A stretch of 55,168 nucleotides of DNA from Ferrovum myxofaciens (GTDB taxonomy: Bacteria; Pseudomonadota; Gammaproteobacteria; Burkholderiales; Ferrovaceae). Where the stretch lies: the NCBI RefSeq assembly GCF_000735045.1, contig NZ_JPOQ01000010.1:1-55168 (forward strand). The letters run 5' to 3'. This document shows, piece by piece, positions 10,245 to 19,154 of the stretch. Each line of letters opens with the position of its first letter. Within the stretch, counting starts at the first letter, position 1. The notes beneath the pieces are model-generated. The model ran no database searches and was not told the origin of the DNA. It saw only the letters and a list, made by a program, of their open reading frames with translations. A program made the position numbers and the translations under genes.

Positions 10245-12110
10245 ATGGAGACGGGTATGGTGGAGGTCCCCAAGGTTTGGCGTTTTTTTCGGGCAGGTGG
10301 ATTTGATCAGGTCAAAATCGAGACCGCCTCGGATTTGCTCGAACTCAAGCAATTGAACCAAAAGTTATGGGTCGCTTTGTCCTGTCCGGTCAAGGGACTG
10401 CAATTTGACGAACGCACGCTGAGTTTGATCGATACGGATCAGGATGGGCATGTGCGAGTCCCTGAACTTTTGGCTGCCATCGATTGGGCGGCGGATCGAT
10501 TGATTGACCCGGAAATTCTGGCATGCCCCCAGGAGGGTTTGAGACTGAGCCATCTGCGCGAGGATGAGAAAGGTTGCGCACTGGCCGAACAGGCCCGTCG
10601 GTTGCTTGCGGACTTGGGCAAAACCGAATTCGATGCCTTGACTGTCACCGATGTTGAACAGGCTCAGACGCGTTTCATGGCTCGACTTCGTACCGCATGG
10701 GAAGACGCCTGCCCTGCAAGTTTGCCGCTCGGAGAAAAAACTCCTGATGGGTACCTGATCCTGAAAAAGGTGGCGGATAAACTGGATGATTATTTCTTGC
10801 GCTGTCGTATTCTGGCCTTTGAAGGAAAGCAAAGTGAAGAATTGGTTACAGAGGCGCAACATCAAGCGGTTTTTTCTTCTTCCAGTGTTGCTCGGGAGGT
10901 ATTACTGGAGTGGCCTCTGGCGCTTGTGGACAGTTCGGGGTGTTTGCCTCTAATCGAAGGGCTCAATCCAGTCTGGGCGGGAGCCATGACTTCTTTTCGG
11001 ACCCAGGTGGTCATTCCACTATTGGGAGAGCGCACCACACTGGCCGAGAGTGAATGGATACAACTCAAGGATATTTTTTCAGAATTCGCAGACTGGCAAG
11101 GGGCAGGTCCTGTGGATACAGAGAATGAAACGGTTCGTGATTTGGAAAAATTGGTCCGACTGGTGCGAGATCTCATGCTCCTGGCGAACAATTTCGTTTC
11201 ATTCAAGGCCTTTTATACGCGTACGGGTCAAGCGATTTTTCAGGCGGGTACTCTTTATCTGGATAGCCGTTCCTGTGAACTGTGTGTCACGGTGAACGAT
11301 ACGGCCAAGCATGCACTGTTGGCAAATTCGTCGAACATTTGTCTGGTTTATTGCGATTGCACGCGCGCGGGGCAGAAGACCACCATTGCGGCTGCATTTA
11401 CTGATGGGGATTCTGATCAGTTGAGGGTGGGAAGAAACGGTGTGTTCTATGATGCCAAAGGACAGGATTGGGACGCCACCATTACGCGTATCCTCGAGCA
11501 ACCCATCAGTCTGCGTCAAGCGTTCTGGTCACCTTACAAGAAGATGGTACGTGCCATCAGCGACCAGTTTGAGAAATTTGCCTCCAGTAGAGCCAAGGCT
11601 GCTGATGACAAATTGGTCAGTTCTGCGACCTTGACCACTAAAAACGCTGCCGGGGGTACTTCCGGCGTGGCACAACAGGCTTTTGACGTAGGTAAGTTTG
11701 CGGGAATTTTTGCGGCCATCGGCATGGCGGTGGGGGCCATTGGTACTGCTCTGGCTTCGGTGGCAGTCGGGTTATTTTCCTTGGCGTTCTGGCAGATTCC
11801 GTTTGTCCTTCTGGGCGTTTTGCTTCTGATTTCCGGGCCATCGCTTCTGTTGGCATGGTTCAAGTTGCGTTCCCGTACCTTGGGTCCGATCCTCGATGCC
11901 AATGGGTGGGCGATCAATGCCCGGGCAAAAATCAACCTGCTCTTTGGGGCTTCCCTGACTCAACTGGCCCAATTGCCACCAAATGCTGAACGGACACTGA
12001 CTGATCCCTTTGCCGAGGAGGATCACTCTGCCTGGATTTATGTGGTCTGGGGTGCAGTGGCTGTGATGGTCGTGGCTATGCTCTGGGCCATGCGGACGAA
12101 GTCGCATTGA
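10245..12110 (+). CDS. Large unknown protein with an EF-hand-like loop and C-terminal membrane helices
   Basis: I cannot name a function for this 621-residue protein. Near residue 65 it has LIDTDQDGHVRVPELL, a classic DxDxDG calcium-loop signature, but only one such loop is clear. A long, mostly helical soluble part follows. Residues about 485-550 hold two adjacent Gly/Ala/Leu-rich membrane segments (GIFAAIGMAVGAIG..., FVLLGVLLLISGPSLLLAW), and another helix sits at the extreme C terminus (WIYVVWGAVAVMVVAMLWAM). AGGATAA precedes the ATG. It ends at a bidirectional terminator, so it is expressed alone or with the chemoreceptor 56 bp upstream. Confidence 0.8.
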   Translation: METGMVEVPKVWRFFRAGGFDQVKIETASDLLELKQLNQKLWVALSCPVKGLQFDERTLSLIDTDQDGHVRVPELLAAIDWAADRLIDPEILACPQEGLRLSHLREDEKGCALAEQARRLLADLGKTEFDALTVTDVEQAQTRFMARLRTAWEDACPASLPLGEKTPDGYLILKKVADKLDDYFLRCRILAFEGKQSEELVTEAQHQAVFSSSSVAREVLLEWPLALVDSSGCLPLIEGLNPVWAGAMTSFRTQVVIPLLGERTTLAESEWIQLKDIFSEFADWQGAGPVDTENETVRDLEKLVRLVRDLMLLANNFVSFKAFYTRTGQAIFQAGTLYLDSRSCELCVTVNDTAKHALLANSSNICLVYCDCTRAGQKTTIAAAFTDGDSDQLRVGRNGVFYDAKGQDWDATITRILEQPISLRQAFWSPYKKMVRAISDQFEKFASSRAKAADDKLVSSATLTTKNAAGGTSGVAQQAFDVGKFAGIFAAIGMAVGAIGTALASVAVGLFSLAFWQIPFVLLGVLLLISGPSLLLAWFKLRSRTLGPILDANGWAINARAKINLLFGASLTQLAQLPPNAERTLTDPFAEEDHSAWIYVVWGAVAVMVVAMLWAMRTKSH

Positions 12111-12134
12111 TGCGCGCACGGCGGTCTGTTTGAA

Positions 12135-12162
12135 ATCCCCCCGAGGGCAAGCCTCGGGGGAT
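12135..12162. terminator. Bidirectional intrinsic terminator between the EF-hand-like gene and yceI
   Basis: A G+C-rich hairpin with stem CCCCCGAGG / CCTCGGGGG and loop GCAAG, flanked by AT/AT. It lies in the 62 bp between two convergent genes and could stop transcription from both sides. The T runs are short (ATTTC leftward), so efficiency may be moderate. Confidence 0.7.
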
Positions 12163-12172
12163 AGAACCGTTG

Positions 12173-12742
12173 TTACTGTTTGATGGCCTCCACAGAAACC
12201 GTGATGGTGACATCATCACCCACGTAGGGAACATATTTGCTCATGCCGAAATCAGAACGTTTGACATGGGTTTCTGCATCGCCACCACAGGCTTCCTTGA
12301 GTACCATGGGATGGAGTTTGCACGTGAACGAGGTGATCTTGAGTGCCACGGGATGGCTGATGCCTTTGAGAGTCAGGATCCCGTCGATTTCGGTGGGCGT
12401 ATCCCCGGTAAATTTGACGGAATCGCCCTTGAAAGTGGCGGTAGGGAATTTTTCCGTGTCCAGAAAATCGGCTTCCTGAATATGCTCATTGAAATGATCC
12501 GAACCGGTACTCACGGAGCGGGTATCGATGGTGATATCGGCTGCACCTTTCCTGGCTGCGGTGTCCAGCATGATCGTTCCGGATACCTTGTCAAAGCGGC
12601 TCAACTGGGTGCTGAATCCGAGGTGGTTATAGGAGAAGCGGGCAAAGGTGTGATGGGGGTCGGTAGCATAGGTATCCATGGCCGCGTGCACCGATGCGGA
12701 AAGGGGGGCAAGCAGGGCGAGAATGAGTCGTGCTTTTTTCAT
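12173..12742 (-). CDS. YceI family periplasmic protein
   Basis: The 189-residue precursor begins with a signal peptide (MKKARLILALLAPLSASVHA, cleavage expected after VHA). The rest is a YceI lipocalin-like barrel: YATDPHHTFARFSYNHLGFS, a FDKVSGTIMLD strand and KFPTATFKGDSVKF. Such proteins bind isoprenoid or amphiphilic ligands in the periplasm; the ligand here is unknown. AGGAGA stands before the ATG at 12742, which is why I prefer it to a start about 100 bp upstream. It is a single-gene unit, closed by the terminator at 12135-12162. Confidence 0.93.
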   Translation of the reverse strand: MKKARLILALLAPLSASVHAAMDTYATDPHHTFARFSYNHLGFSTQLSRFDKVSGTIMLDTAARKGAADITIDTRSVSTGSDHFNEHIQEADFLDTEKFPTATFKGDSVKFTGDTPTEIDGILTLKGISHPVALKITSFTCKLHPMVLKEACGGDAETHVKRSDFGMSKYVPYVGDDVTITVSVEAIKQ

Positions 12743-12953
12743 GAATTGTCTCCTGGGGGATAAATAGTACGAACACGAACAATATAAGGGTTTGCATCCA
12801 TGGATGCAAGTTTTTTTGTGGAATGTTAGATTCGATTCTGCCACAGGATGGCATAAAAGCTTTCCCCTTCAAAGATAGGGAAGGGTACAATGACATAAGT
12901 CAAAATCTGATGGTATTTTATTAATAATTTTCGGATCAGGCATTGTTCCCATT

Positions 12954-13670
12954 ATGAATCTTCATGACTTGAAATCGGTATGTGGTAGTTGCACCATCCG
13001 GGAATTGTGTCTTCCTGCCGGATTGAGCGATGAGGAAGTTCATCTGCTCGATCAGCACATGGATCATCGTCAGGTTGTATCCAAGGGCGACTATCTTTAC
13101 CGTGTCGGTGATCCTTTTCGTTCACTCTTTGCTGTGAGTTCCGGGTTTTTCAAGACGGTATTGCTTCATGAAGATGGTCGGGGGCAGATCACCGGGTTTC
13201 AGATGATGGGAGAACTGCTGGGTTTGGAGGCCATTCATAGCGATCATCATGTGTGTGACGCCATTGCTCTGGAAGATAGTGCCGTGTGTGCCATCTCCTT
13301 TGACCAGTTCGAACAGTTGGGACAGATCATGGCCAACCTCCAGCATCGGTTCAACAAGGATTTGTCTCGGGAAATCGTCCGCGAACACAATGTCATGATG
13401 TTGCTGGGGAGCATGCGTTCGGAGGAGCGTCTGGCCAATTTCCTCATCGATCTGGCGGATCGCCATGCCCATCGCCACCAGTCCTCTGTGGAGATGACCC
13501 TGCGCATGACGCGAGAGGACATTGGCAGTTATCTGGGGCTTAAACTGGAAACCGTCAGTCGTCTTCTTTCGCGTTTTCATGATGAAGGCTTGCTGGAAGT
13601 ACGGGGACGGCGGGTAAAAATTCTCGACCGAAACGCCTTGGCCCTGCGCAGAACAGAAACCCATAATTAG
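12954..13670 (+). CDS. fnr: FNR/ANR-type oxygen-sensing transcription regulator
   Basis: This 238-residue protein has the cysteine set that holds the oxygen-labile 4Fe-4S cluster of FNR: Cys10, Cys13, Cys19 in SVCGSCTIRELCL and Cys101 in HHVCDAIAL. A cAMP-receptor-like barrel, a dimer helix and a winged HTH follow. The recognition helix reads LETVSRLLSRF, with Glu, Ser and Arg placed as in E. coli FNR, so it should bind TTGAT-N4-ATCAA. It is expected to dimerise without oxygen and activate or repress genes. Sites close to this consensus lie before the two next genes, ompW and hemN. Confidence 0.95.
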   Translation: MNLHDLKSVCGSCTIRELCLPAGLSDEEVHLLDQHMDHRQVVSKGDYLYRVGDPFRSLFAVSSGFFKTVLLHEDGRGQITGFQMMGELLGLEAIHSDHHVCDAIALEDSAVCAISFDQFEQLGQIMANLQHRFNKDLSREIVREHNVMMLLGSMRSEERLANFLIDLADRHAHRHQSSVEMTLRMTREDIGSYLGLKLETVSRLLSRFHDEGLLEVRGRRVKILDRNALALRRTETHN

Positions 13671-13793
13671 CAAGTCAGCAGATCTTCCGGGTCTGCGATT
13701 TCATTTCTTTTCATTGGTCGGTATTTTGTTGTGTAAATGCAACAATCTTTCTCTGAATTGTAACGATCCTGTGACCAACTGTTTCATTCAAGA

Positions 13794-13807
13794 TTGATTT
13801 GCGTCAG
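13794..13807 (+). promoter_or_regulatory. FNR-like site upstream of ompW
   Basis: TTGAT-TTGC-GTCAG matches the FNR consensus TTGAT-N4-ATCAA at 8 of 10 fixed positions. Its centre is about 102 bp before the ompW start. A weak -10-like TACCAT at 13830-13835 would place the site near -41, the usual activating position. E. coli ompW is known to respond to FNR. Confidence 0.5.
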
Positions 13808-13902
13808 AATGCGCGCTTATGTCCTGCGCTACCATAACTGCGCAGGGCTAGGAACTGCATAAAAAATCATGCCTGTCATACAACGTACTTAGGAGGGGAG
13901 TA

Positions 13903-14547
13903 ATGAAATTTTCGACCAAAAAAACTTTGGTGGCGGCCGTCGCTTTGACCGCTGTGGCTGGTTCCTTCGCTGCATCCAGCGCCTTTGCAGATGATAGTGA
14001 GCCCAGTCCCTGGCTCGTTCGGGTTCGGATGCTTCAGGTCCAGACCATGCAGGGTAATGATGCCGGAGGCGGTGTACCCGCCGATTCGATCAAGGTAGCC
14101 AATCGCACCCAACCGGAAATTGATGTCTCCTACTTTATCACCCACAATATTTCTGCGGAATTGGTGGCTTCCTATCCGCTCAGCCATCAGGTGCAAGTGA
14201 ATGGGAATTACATCGGCGGTTTTCAGGAATTACCTCCCATTTTGAACTTGCAGTACCACTTCGATGGGATGGGGAACTTTGTACCCTACGTGGGCGCGGG
14301 CGTGATGTACATGAGAACCATGAACGTTTCCCTAGAAGGTGGAGCATTGGGCCTGCAACAGAACAACTGGGGAGAGGATGTCCAGTTGGGTGCGGATTAC
14401 AAGCTGGATAATCACTGGTTGTTGAACGCGGATATCAAGAAAACCTGGGTTAGCGTGGGATTGAATTCTGCTGCTACCGGCGGCACGATTCTTCAACTCC
14501 ATCCCGATCCCTATATCATGGGTGTGGGGGTTGGCTACCGTTTCTAA
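13903..14547 (+). CDS. ompW: OmpW family outer-membrane protein
   Basis: The 214-residue precursor has a signal peptide ending at SSAFA (about residue 28), then an eight-strand beta-barrel with family features: WLVRVRMLQVQ at the first strand, EIDVSYFITHNISAELVA, FVPYVGAGVMYM, and a C-terminal strand closing with Phe (GVGVGYRF), the outer-membrane assembly signal. OmpW forms a narrow hydrophobic channel; its cargo is not settled. AGGAGGGG precedes the ATG. It follows fnr after a 230 bp regulatory gap and ends at its own terminator. Confidence 0.95.
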   Translation: MKFSTKKTLVAAVALTAVAGSFAASSAFADDSEPSPWLVRVRMLQVQTMQGNDAGGGVPADSIKVANRTQPEIDVSYFITHNISAELVASYPLSHQVQVNGNYIGGFQELPPILNLQYHFDGMGNFVPYVGAGVMYMRTMNVSLEGGALGLQQNNWGEDVQLGADYKLDNHWLLNADIKKTWVSVGLNSAATGGTILQLHPDPYIMGVGVGYRF

Positions 14548-14589
14548 CATGGTCCTCTAGCCGGCTTTCCCCCTCCGCCGGCGAACCTT

Positions 14590-14624
14590 CGCCACCGTAG
14601 CGTAGTTTTGCGGTGGCGCTTTCC
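14590..14624 (+). terminator. Intrinsic terminator after ompW
   Basis: An 8-bp stem CGCCACCG / CGGTGGCG (14590-14597 and 14611-14618) encloses a 13-nt loop and is followed by CTTTCC. A second, smaller hairpin GCCGGC/GCCGGC lies just upstream, after the ompW stop. Confidence 0.65.
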
Positions 14625-14700
14625 TTGTCTGGCGGGGATTACGGCTCGGTTAATCCGAGCCGTTCGTATTTTCGGGATCCCGGGGGTAACGTACCAAAAG

Positions 14701-14714
14701 TTGATTTTCGTCAA
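14701..14714 (+). promoter_or_regulatory. FNR box of the hemN promoter
   Basis: TTGAT-TTTC-GTCAA matches the FNR consensus at 9 of 10 fixed positions. A -10-like GATAAT lies at 14737-14742. With the site centre at 14707.5, the classic -41.5 spacing puts the transcription start at 14749, which is also the first base of the best hemN start codon. Confidence 0.72.
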
Positions 14715-14748
14715 TATTTACGGGATTGGCTGGGGAGATAATGCACCC

Positions 14749-16152
14749 ATGGACCGTATGAAACCCACCTCCGAGATTGTCGTTTCCCCTGAATTGGTGG
14801 AGCGTTTCGATATTGCGGGGCCGCGGTACACTTCTTATCCGACGGCGGATCGTTTTCTGCCCGACGGGTGGGGTGCGCACCTAGCTCATGCCTTGGGAAG
14901 TCGTGCAAGGACGTTGGGTCATGCGCCGCTTTCCCTGTATGTCCATTTGCCTTTCTGTGCCTCGGTTTGCTACTACTGTGCCTGTAACAAGGTAATCACC
15001 AAGGATCACGGGAAGGTTTCGGAATATCTTCGTTATCTTGAACAGGAAATGGATTTGGTGGCACCCTTGATCGGTGCAGGTCATCGTCAAGTGGCCCAGT
15101 TGCATCTGGGTGGGGGATCTCCCACCTTTCTGGATGATGATGAACTGACCCAATTGATGAGTCTGCTGGCTCAGCGTTTTGAACTTCTTCCGGACATGGA
15201 ACGTTCCATCGAAATCGATCCGCGTACGGTTACGCCGAAACGACTGGCACATTTGCGTACTCTGGGCTTCAATCGGGTGAGTTTCGGGGTGCAGGATTTT
15301 GATCCTCGCGTCCAGAAAGCCGTCCACCGTGTTCAGCCCTTTGAGCAGGTTCAGTCACTGGTGGAGGAAGTGCGGCGTTTGAGATTCGATTCCATCAACC
15401 TGGATCTTATCTATGGGTTACCCTACCAGACGCTGGAATCTTTTCAGAAGACTGTGGATCAGGTATTGACCATCCAGCCGGATCGTATTGCTCTTTACGC
15501 CTACGCTCATTTACCTGCTCGTTTCAAACCGCAACGGCGCATCGATGCGGAGACTTTGCCGGCAGTGGCCACCAAAGTGCAGATGATGGATCAGGCAATT
15601 CACGCCTTTATGGCCCATGGTTATGACTATATCGGGATGGACCATTTTGCCCTACCCGAGGACCAATTGGCCAAGGTTAAACGGGATGGACGGTTGCAAC
15701 GGAATTTTCAGGGATATCATACCCATGCGGGGGCGGATCTGTTGGGATTCGGAGTATCTGCCATCAGCCAGGTGGGGGCAGCCTACAGTCAGTCCGTTAA
15801 GACTCTGGAGGCCTATTATGCGGCTCTGGATGCAGGAAAATTCCCCGTGGAGCGAGGCTTGACGCTGGAATCCGATGATCTTCTGCGGCGCGAAGTCATC
15901 ATGTCCTTGATGTGTCAAGGGCGTATTGCTTTTGAGACCATTGAGCAAAATTACGGAATCGACTTTGCAACCTATTTCCAGGATGCGCTGGAGCGGTTGC
16001 AGGAATTTGAACATGAGGGCCTTTTGATCCGTACGTTGGCGGGTTTGGAGGTCAGTAAAGCCGGGTGGTTCTTTGTGCGTCCCATGGCCATGAGTTTTGA
16101 TAAATATCTCTGGTTGCATCAGGATCATCAACGTTTCTCGAAAGTGTTGTAG
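14749..16152 (+). CDS. hemN: Oxygen-independent coproporphyrinogen III oxidase HemN
   Basis: HemN is a radical SAM enzyme that turns coproporphyrinogen III into protoporphyrinogen IX in haem synthesis when oxygen is absent. The 467-residue protein carries the cluster motif CASVCYYCACN (Cys70, Cys74, Cys77), RYTSYPTADRF near the start, the SAM-binding LHLGGGSPTFL, and the HemN C-terminal domain, where QRNFQGYHTHAGADLLGFG is diagnostic. Length fits the true HemN (E. coli 457) rather than HemW. ATGs at 14749 and 14758 are both possible. The FNR box upstream and fnr nearby fit anaerobic induction. A strong terminator follows. Confidence 0.96.
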   Translation: MDRMKPTSEIVVSPELVERFDIAGPRYTSYPTADRFLPDGWGAHLAHALGSRARTLGHAPLSLYVHLPFCASVCYYCACNKVITKDHGKVSEYLRYLEQEMDLVAPLIGAGHRQVAQLHLGGGSPTFLDDDELTQLMSLLAQRFELLPDMERSIEIDPRTVTPKRLAHLRTLGFNRVSFGVQDFDPRVQKAVHRVQPFEQVQSLVEEVRRLRFDSINLDLIYGLPYQTLESFQKTVDQVLTIQPDRIALYAYAHLPARFKPQRRIDAETLPAVATKVQMMDQAIHAFMAHGYDYIGMDHFALPEDQLAKVKRDGRLQRNFQGYHTHAGADLLGFGVSAISQVGAAYSQSVKTLEAYYAALDAGKFPVERGLTLESDDLLRREVIMSLMCQGRIAFETIEQNYGIDFATYFQDALERLQEFEHEGLLIRTLAGLEVSKAGWFFVRPMAMSFDKYLWLHQDHQRFSKVL

Positions 16153-16173
16153 CAGTCTCCTAAAGTGGTCTTC

Positions 16174-16206
16174 GCCGCCCCCAGTCCTCTGTGGGCGGCT
16201 TTTTCT
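16174..16206 (+). terminator. Intrinsic terminator after hemN
   Basis: A textbook hairpin: GCCGCCC / GGGCGGC with a 12-nt loop, followed directly by TTTTTCTT. It lies 21 bp after the hemN stop. Confidence 0.88.
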
Positions 16207-16249
16207 TGTGCGGTATTAATGCGGAGGAATATTTCGAGGCAATGCTTTT

Positions 16250-16268
16250 GAATATGGTTATCATTCAC
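16250..16268. promoter_or_regulatory. Candidate Fur box before the TonB-dependent receptor
   Basis: GAATATGGTTATCATTCAC agrees with the 19-bp Fur consensus at 13 positions by my count. It lies 87 bp upstream of the GTG start of a TonB-dependent receptor, a usual target of iron repression. A search with a genome-specific matrix would be needed to confirm it. Confidence 0.4.
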
Positions 16269-16354
16269 AGAATCTTCATCAGCGTTACTCTGGATTGTAA
16301 CAATTTGTAACGACAATACCCCCCAAGGGAAAAGTTTTTAAAGGGGGAAGTATT

Positions 16355-18604
16355 GTGATAAAACAAAAATTTAAACAACGTGCCGTTCACCAAGCGGTGC
16401 TCTCTGTATTATCCTTGTTGGGGACCTTGCCCGCCTTGGCCGATTCTCAGGCCATGGACCTTGGGACGGTGTCTGCCACGGGTGGAGGAGAAGATCCCTC
16501 CATCCCGTCTGTGACGGGCAAAGGCACGGCGACTTATGAGGCTCCAGGCAGCATGTCCATCAATGCCACGGAACCAGTCTTCAATATCAATCAGCATTAT
16601 ATTGAAGAGAATGCGGCTCCTGGGGCAAACTACAGCGACATCATTTCCATTTTGCCCAGCGTGAACAGTGTGGATCCCAATGGTCCGGGGGGGATGGAGA
16701 ATCAGGCCCTGACCCTCCGTGGTTTTCAGGATGGTCAATACAATGTCACCTTCGACGGCATTCCCTGGGGCGATTCCAACGACTTTACCCACCACACCAC
16801 TTCCTATTTCATGGAGCAGGATTTGGCCGGGGTCAAGGTTGACCTGGGTCCGGGAGACGCCAGCAATATTGGCTATTCGACTTTCGGGGGGACCATCGCC
16901 CTCAGTTCAAAACTTCCCCAAAATCAGACCGGAACCAGTGTATTCGGAAGTTTTGGCAGTTGGAATACGCGCCTTCTCGGGGCCCAGTTCGATACCGGCA
17001 ACCTGCAGAACTATGGGGATACCAAGGCTTTTATCAGTTACAAGGACTTTTCTACCGATGGATATCTGACCAACAGCGCTCAGCATCGCAAAAACCTTTT
17101 CATGAAGTTTGAAAAAGTCGTGGGTGAAGATACCCTGCTGACTTTTGTGGCCATGGGAAACAAGATTCAGCAGAATGTACCTTATGGGGCAACCTTGCAG
17201 CAAATGGCCCAATATGGCCGAAATTATGGCCTCTCATCCAATCCCAACAGCCAAGCCTTTTACGGCTACAACTTCGACAACATCACTTCGGACTTCGAGT
17301 ACATTGGAATTAAAACCCGATTCGGCGATGTTGAAGTGGATAATAAACTCTATACCTACGCCTATTATCACAATGGCTACAATGGATTGCAGCCGGGCTT
17401 TGGCACCTATCCGGGGACGGGGAATGGGGCAGGCCTCCCGGCCACAGGAACAGTGGTAGGCGGAACAGCTTATCCCAATGATATTCCAGGTCAGGCGATG
17501 ACCATGAATTATCGTTCGGTGGGTGATTTATTGAGAATGTCGGAAATCTTGGGCCAAGGTCAATTGGACTACGGCACATGGATCGATTATCAGAACAATA
17601 ACCGCTCTCAGTACGAAAGTGACTGGACCTTGAACGGAGCCTACAATTCAGGTAACCAGATTTACGCAACGACGGGTAATCTGGCCTACACCGACCGCTT
17701 GATGATGGACACCTTGACCACCATTCAGCCCTATGTGCAGTATGAATGGAAACCCACCGAGAAATGGACGATTACGCCTGGCCTCAAGTACTCCTATTTT
17801 GAACGTTCATTTAATTCCCCAGTCATGCAGGGAACGGGGCAACCTTACAATGGGGCTCAAAGTTGGGCCAAACCGCTGCCTGCCTTGACCACCAATTACA
17901 AGGTGAGCAGCAACTGGTCTTTCTATGGCGAGTATGCCTCAGGGTTTATGGCCCCCAATATGAATAATTTCTTCAACAATGCCCAGACGAATACTTTAAA
18001 ACCCCAATCCACCCAGAATTTCCAGATTGGAACCGTTTTTACCACCCGGGCCCTAAATCTTTCTGCTGATCTCTACCGCATCAATTTCACTGACAAGATC
18101 AGTCCAGTGGCATGCGGAATCAATACCTGTTTCACCAATATCGGGGGTGTGCGCTATGACGGGGGCGAGATGCAGGGAACCTGGATGTTTGCCAGGGGAT
18201 TCAGCCTGTACGGTAATTTGGGGATAAATAATTATTCCACCAGCGATGGCTCCATCCTTCCCTATACACCGCGAACCACTGCGGCGCTGGGCGGAATCTA
18301 CGACCAAGGGAATTGGTACGGCTCTCTTATCACCAAGGAAGTGGGCGCACGCAATAGTGGCGCGATGGCGGCCACCAACATTCCTTTTGGCTCTTACACC
18401 ATGACCGACTTCAATATGAACTATAAGATAGACACAGGCTGGTCTTGGGCGAAGCAGGCAAAACTTGGATTTCAAATCAATAATCTATTTAATAGAAATG
18501 ACATCTACGCATCGACATCCGGATTTACAGATCAAAATGGAAACCCACTGCTTTTTGCTTTGCCTGAACGCTCCTATGTGGTCAATTTTTCTGTGATGTT
18601 CTAA
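16355..18604 (+). CDS. TonB-dependent outer-membrane receptor
   Basis: The 749-residue protein starts with a signal peptide (cleavage about LPALA, residue 29), a plug domain (SDIISILPSVNSVDPNG, LTLRGFQDGQYNVTFDGIPW) and a 22-strand barrel ending in Phe (NFSVMF), as in siderophore or metal-chelate importers. A clear TonB box is not obvious; LGTVSA near residue 38 is the best candidate. The substrate cannot be told from sequence; iron is the likely metal given the Fur-like site. The GTG start is supported by AAGGGGGAAG. It stands alone between two terminators. Confidence 0.93.
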   Translation: MIKQKFKQRAVHQAVLSVLSLLGTLPALADSQAMDLGTVSATGGGEDPSIPSVTGKGTATYEAPGSMSINATEPVFNINQHYIEENAAPGANYSDIISILPSVNSVDPNGPGGMENQALTLRGFQDGQYNVTFDGIPWGDSNDFTHHTTSYFMEQDLAGVKVDLGPGDASNIGYSTFGGTIALSSKLPQNQTGTSVFGSFGSWNTRLLGAQFDTGNLQNYGDTKAFISYKDFSTDGYLTNSAQHRKNLFMKFEKVVGEDTLLTFVAMGNKIQQNVPYGATLQQMAQYGRNYGLSSNPNSQAFYGYNFDNITSDFEYIGIKTRFGDVEVDNKLYTYAYYHNGYNGLQPGFGTYPGTGNGAGLPATGTVVGGTAYPNDIPGQAMTMNYRSVGDLLRMSEILGQGQLDYGTWIDYQNNNRSQYESDWTLNGAYNSGNQIYATTGNLAYTDRLMMDTLTTIQPYVQYEWKPTEKWTITPGLKYSYFERSFNSPVMQGTGQPYNGAQSWAKPLPALTTNYKVSSNWSFYGEYASGFMAPNMNNFFNNAQTNTLKPQSTQNFQIGTVFTTRALNLSADLYRINFTDKISPVACGINTCFTNIGGVRYDGGEMQGTWMFARGFSLYGNLGINNYSTSDGSILPYTPRTTAALGGIYDQGNWYGSLITKEVGARNSGAMAATNIPFGSYTMTDFNMNYKIDTGWSWAKQAKLGFQINNLFNRNDIYASTSGFTDQNGNPLLFALPERSYVVNFSVMF

Positions 18605-18639
18605 GTTCCTGTCATTCATGGATCGTTTTCAAAAATTGG

Positions 18640-18676
18640 TGCTATGCCCCCCATTGTGCAATCGGGGGGCATAGCA
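18640..18676 (+). terminator. Perfect 13-bp hairpin, terminator of the TonB-dependent receptor gene
   Basis: The stem TGCTATGCCCCCC / GGGGGGCATAGCA is perfect over 13 bp, with an 11-nt loop that contains ATTG/CAAT. It lies 35 bp after the receptor's stop codon. No T run follows at once, so it may act as an mRNA 3'-end stabiliser or a two-way block. Confidence 0.65.
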
Positions 18677-18716
18677 TACATCACCTATTTTCTGAAGATA
18701 TTTTATAAAAATTTAG

Positions 18717-19103
<387 letters not shown>

Positions 19104-19154
19104 CCTCCTCTCTTTCTTCTAAAGGGTGAAAATTTTCTATGCAACTGACCGATG

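Noticed and set aside
13741-13800. Second FNR box or strong sigma-70 promoter further upstream of ompW
   Set aside because: A+T-rich, but no -35/-10 pair with proper spacing and no second TTGAT-N4-ATCAA match.
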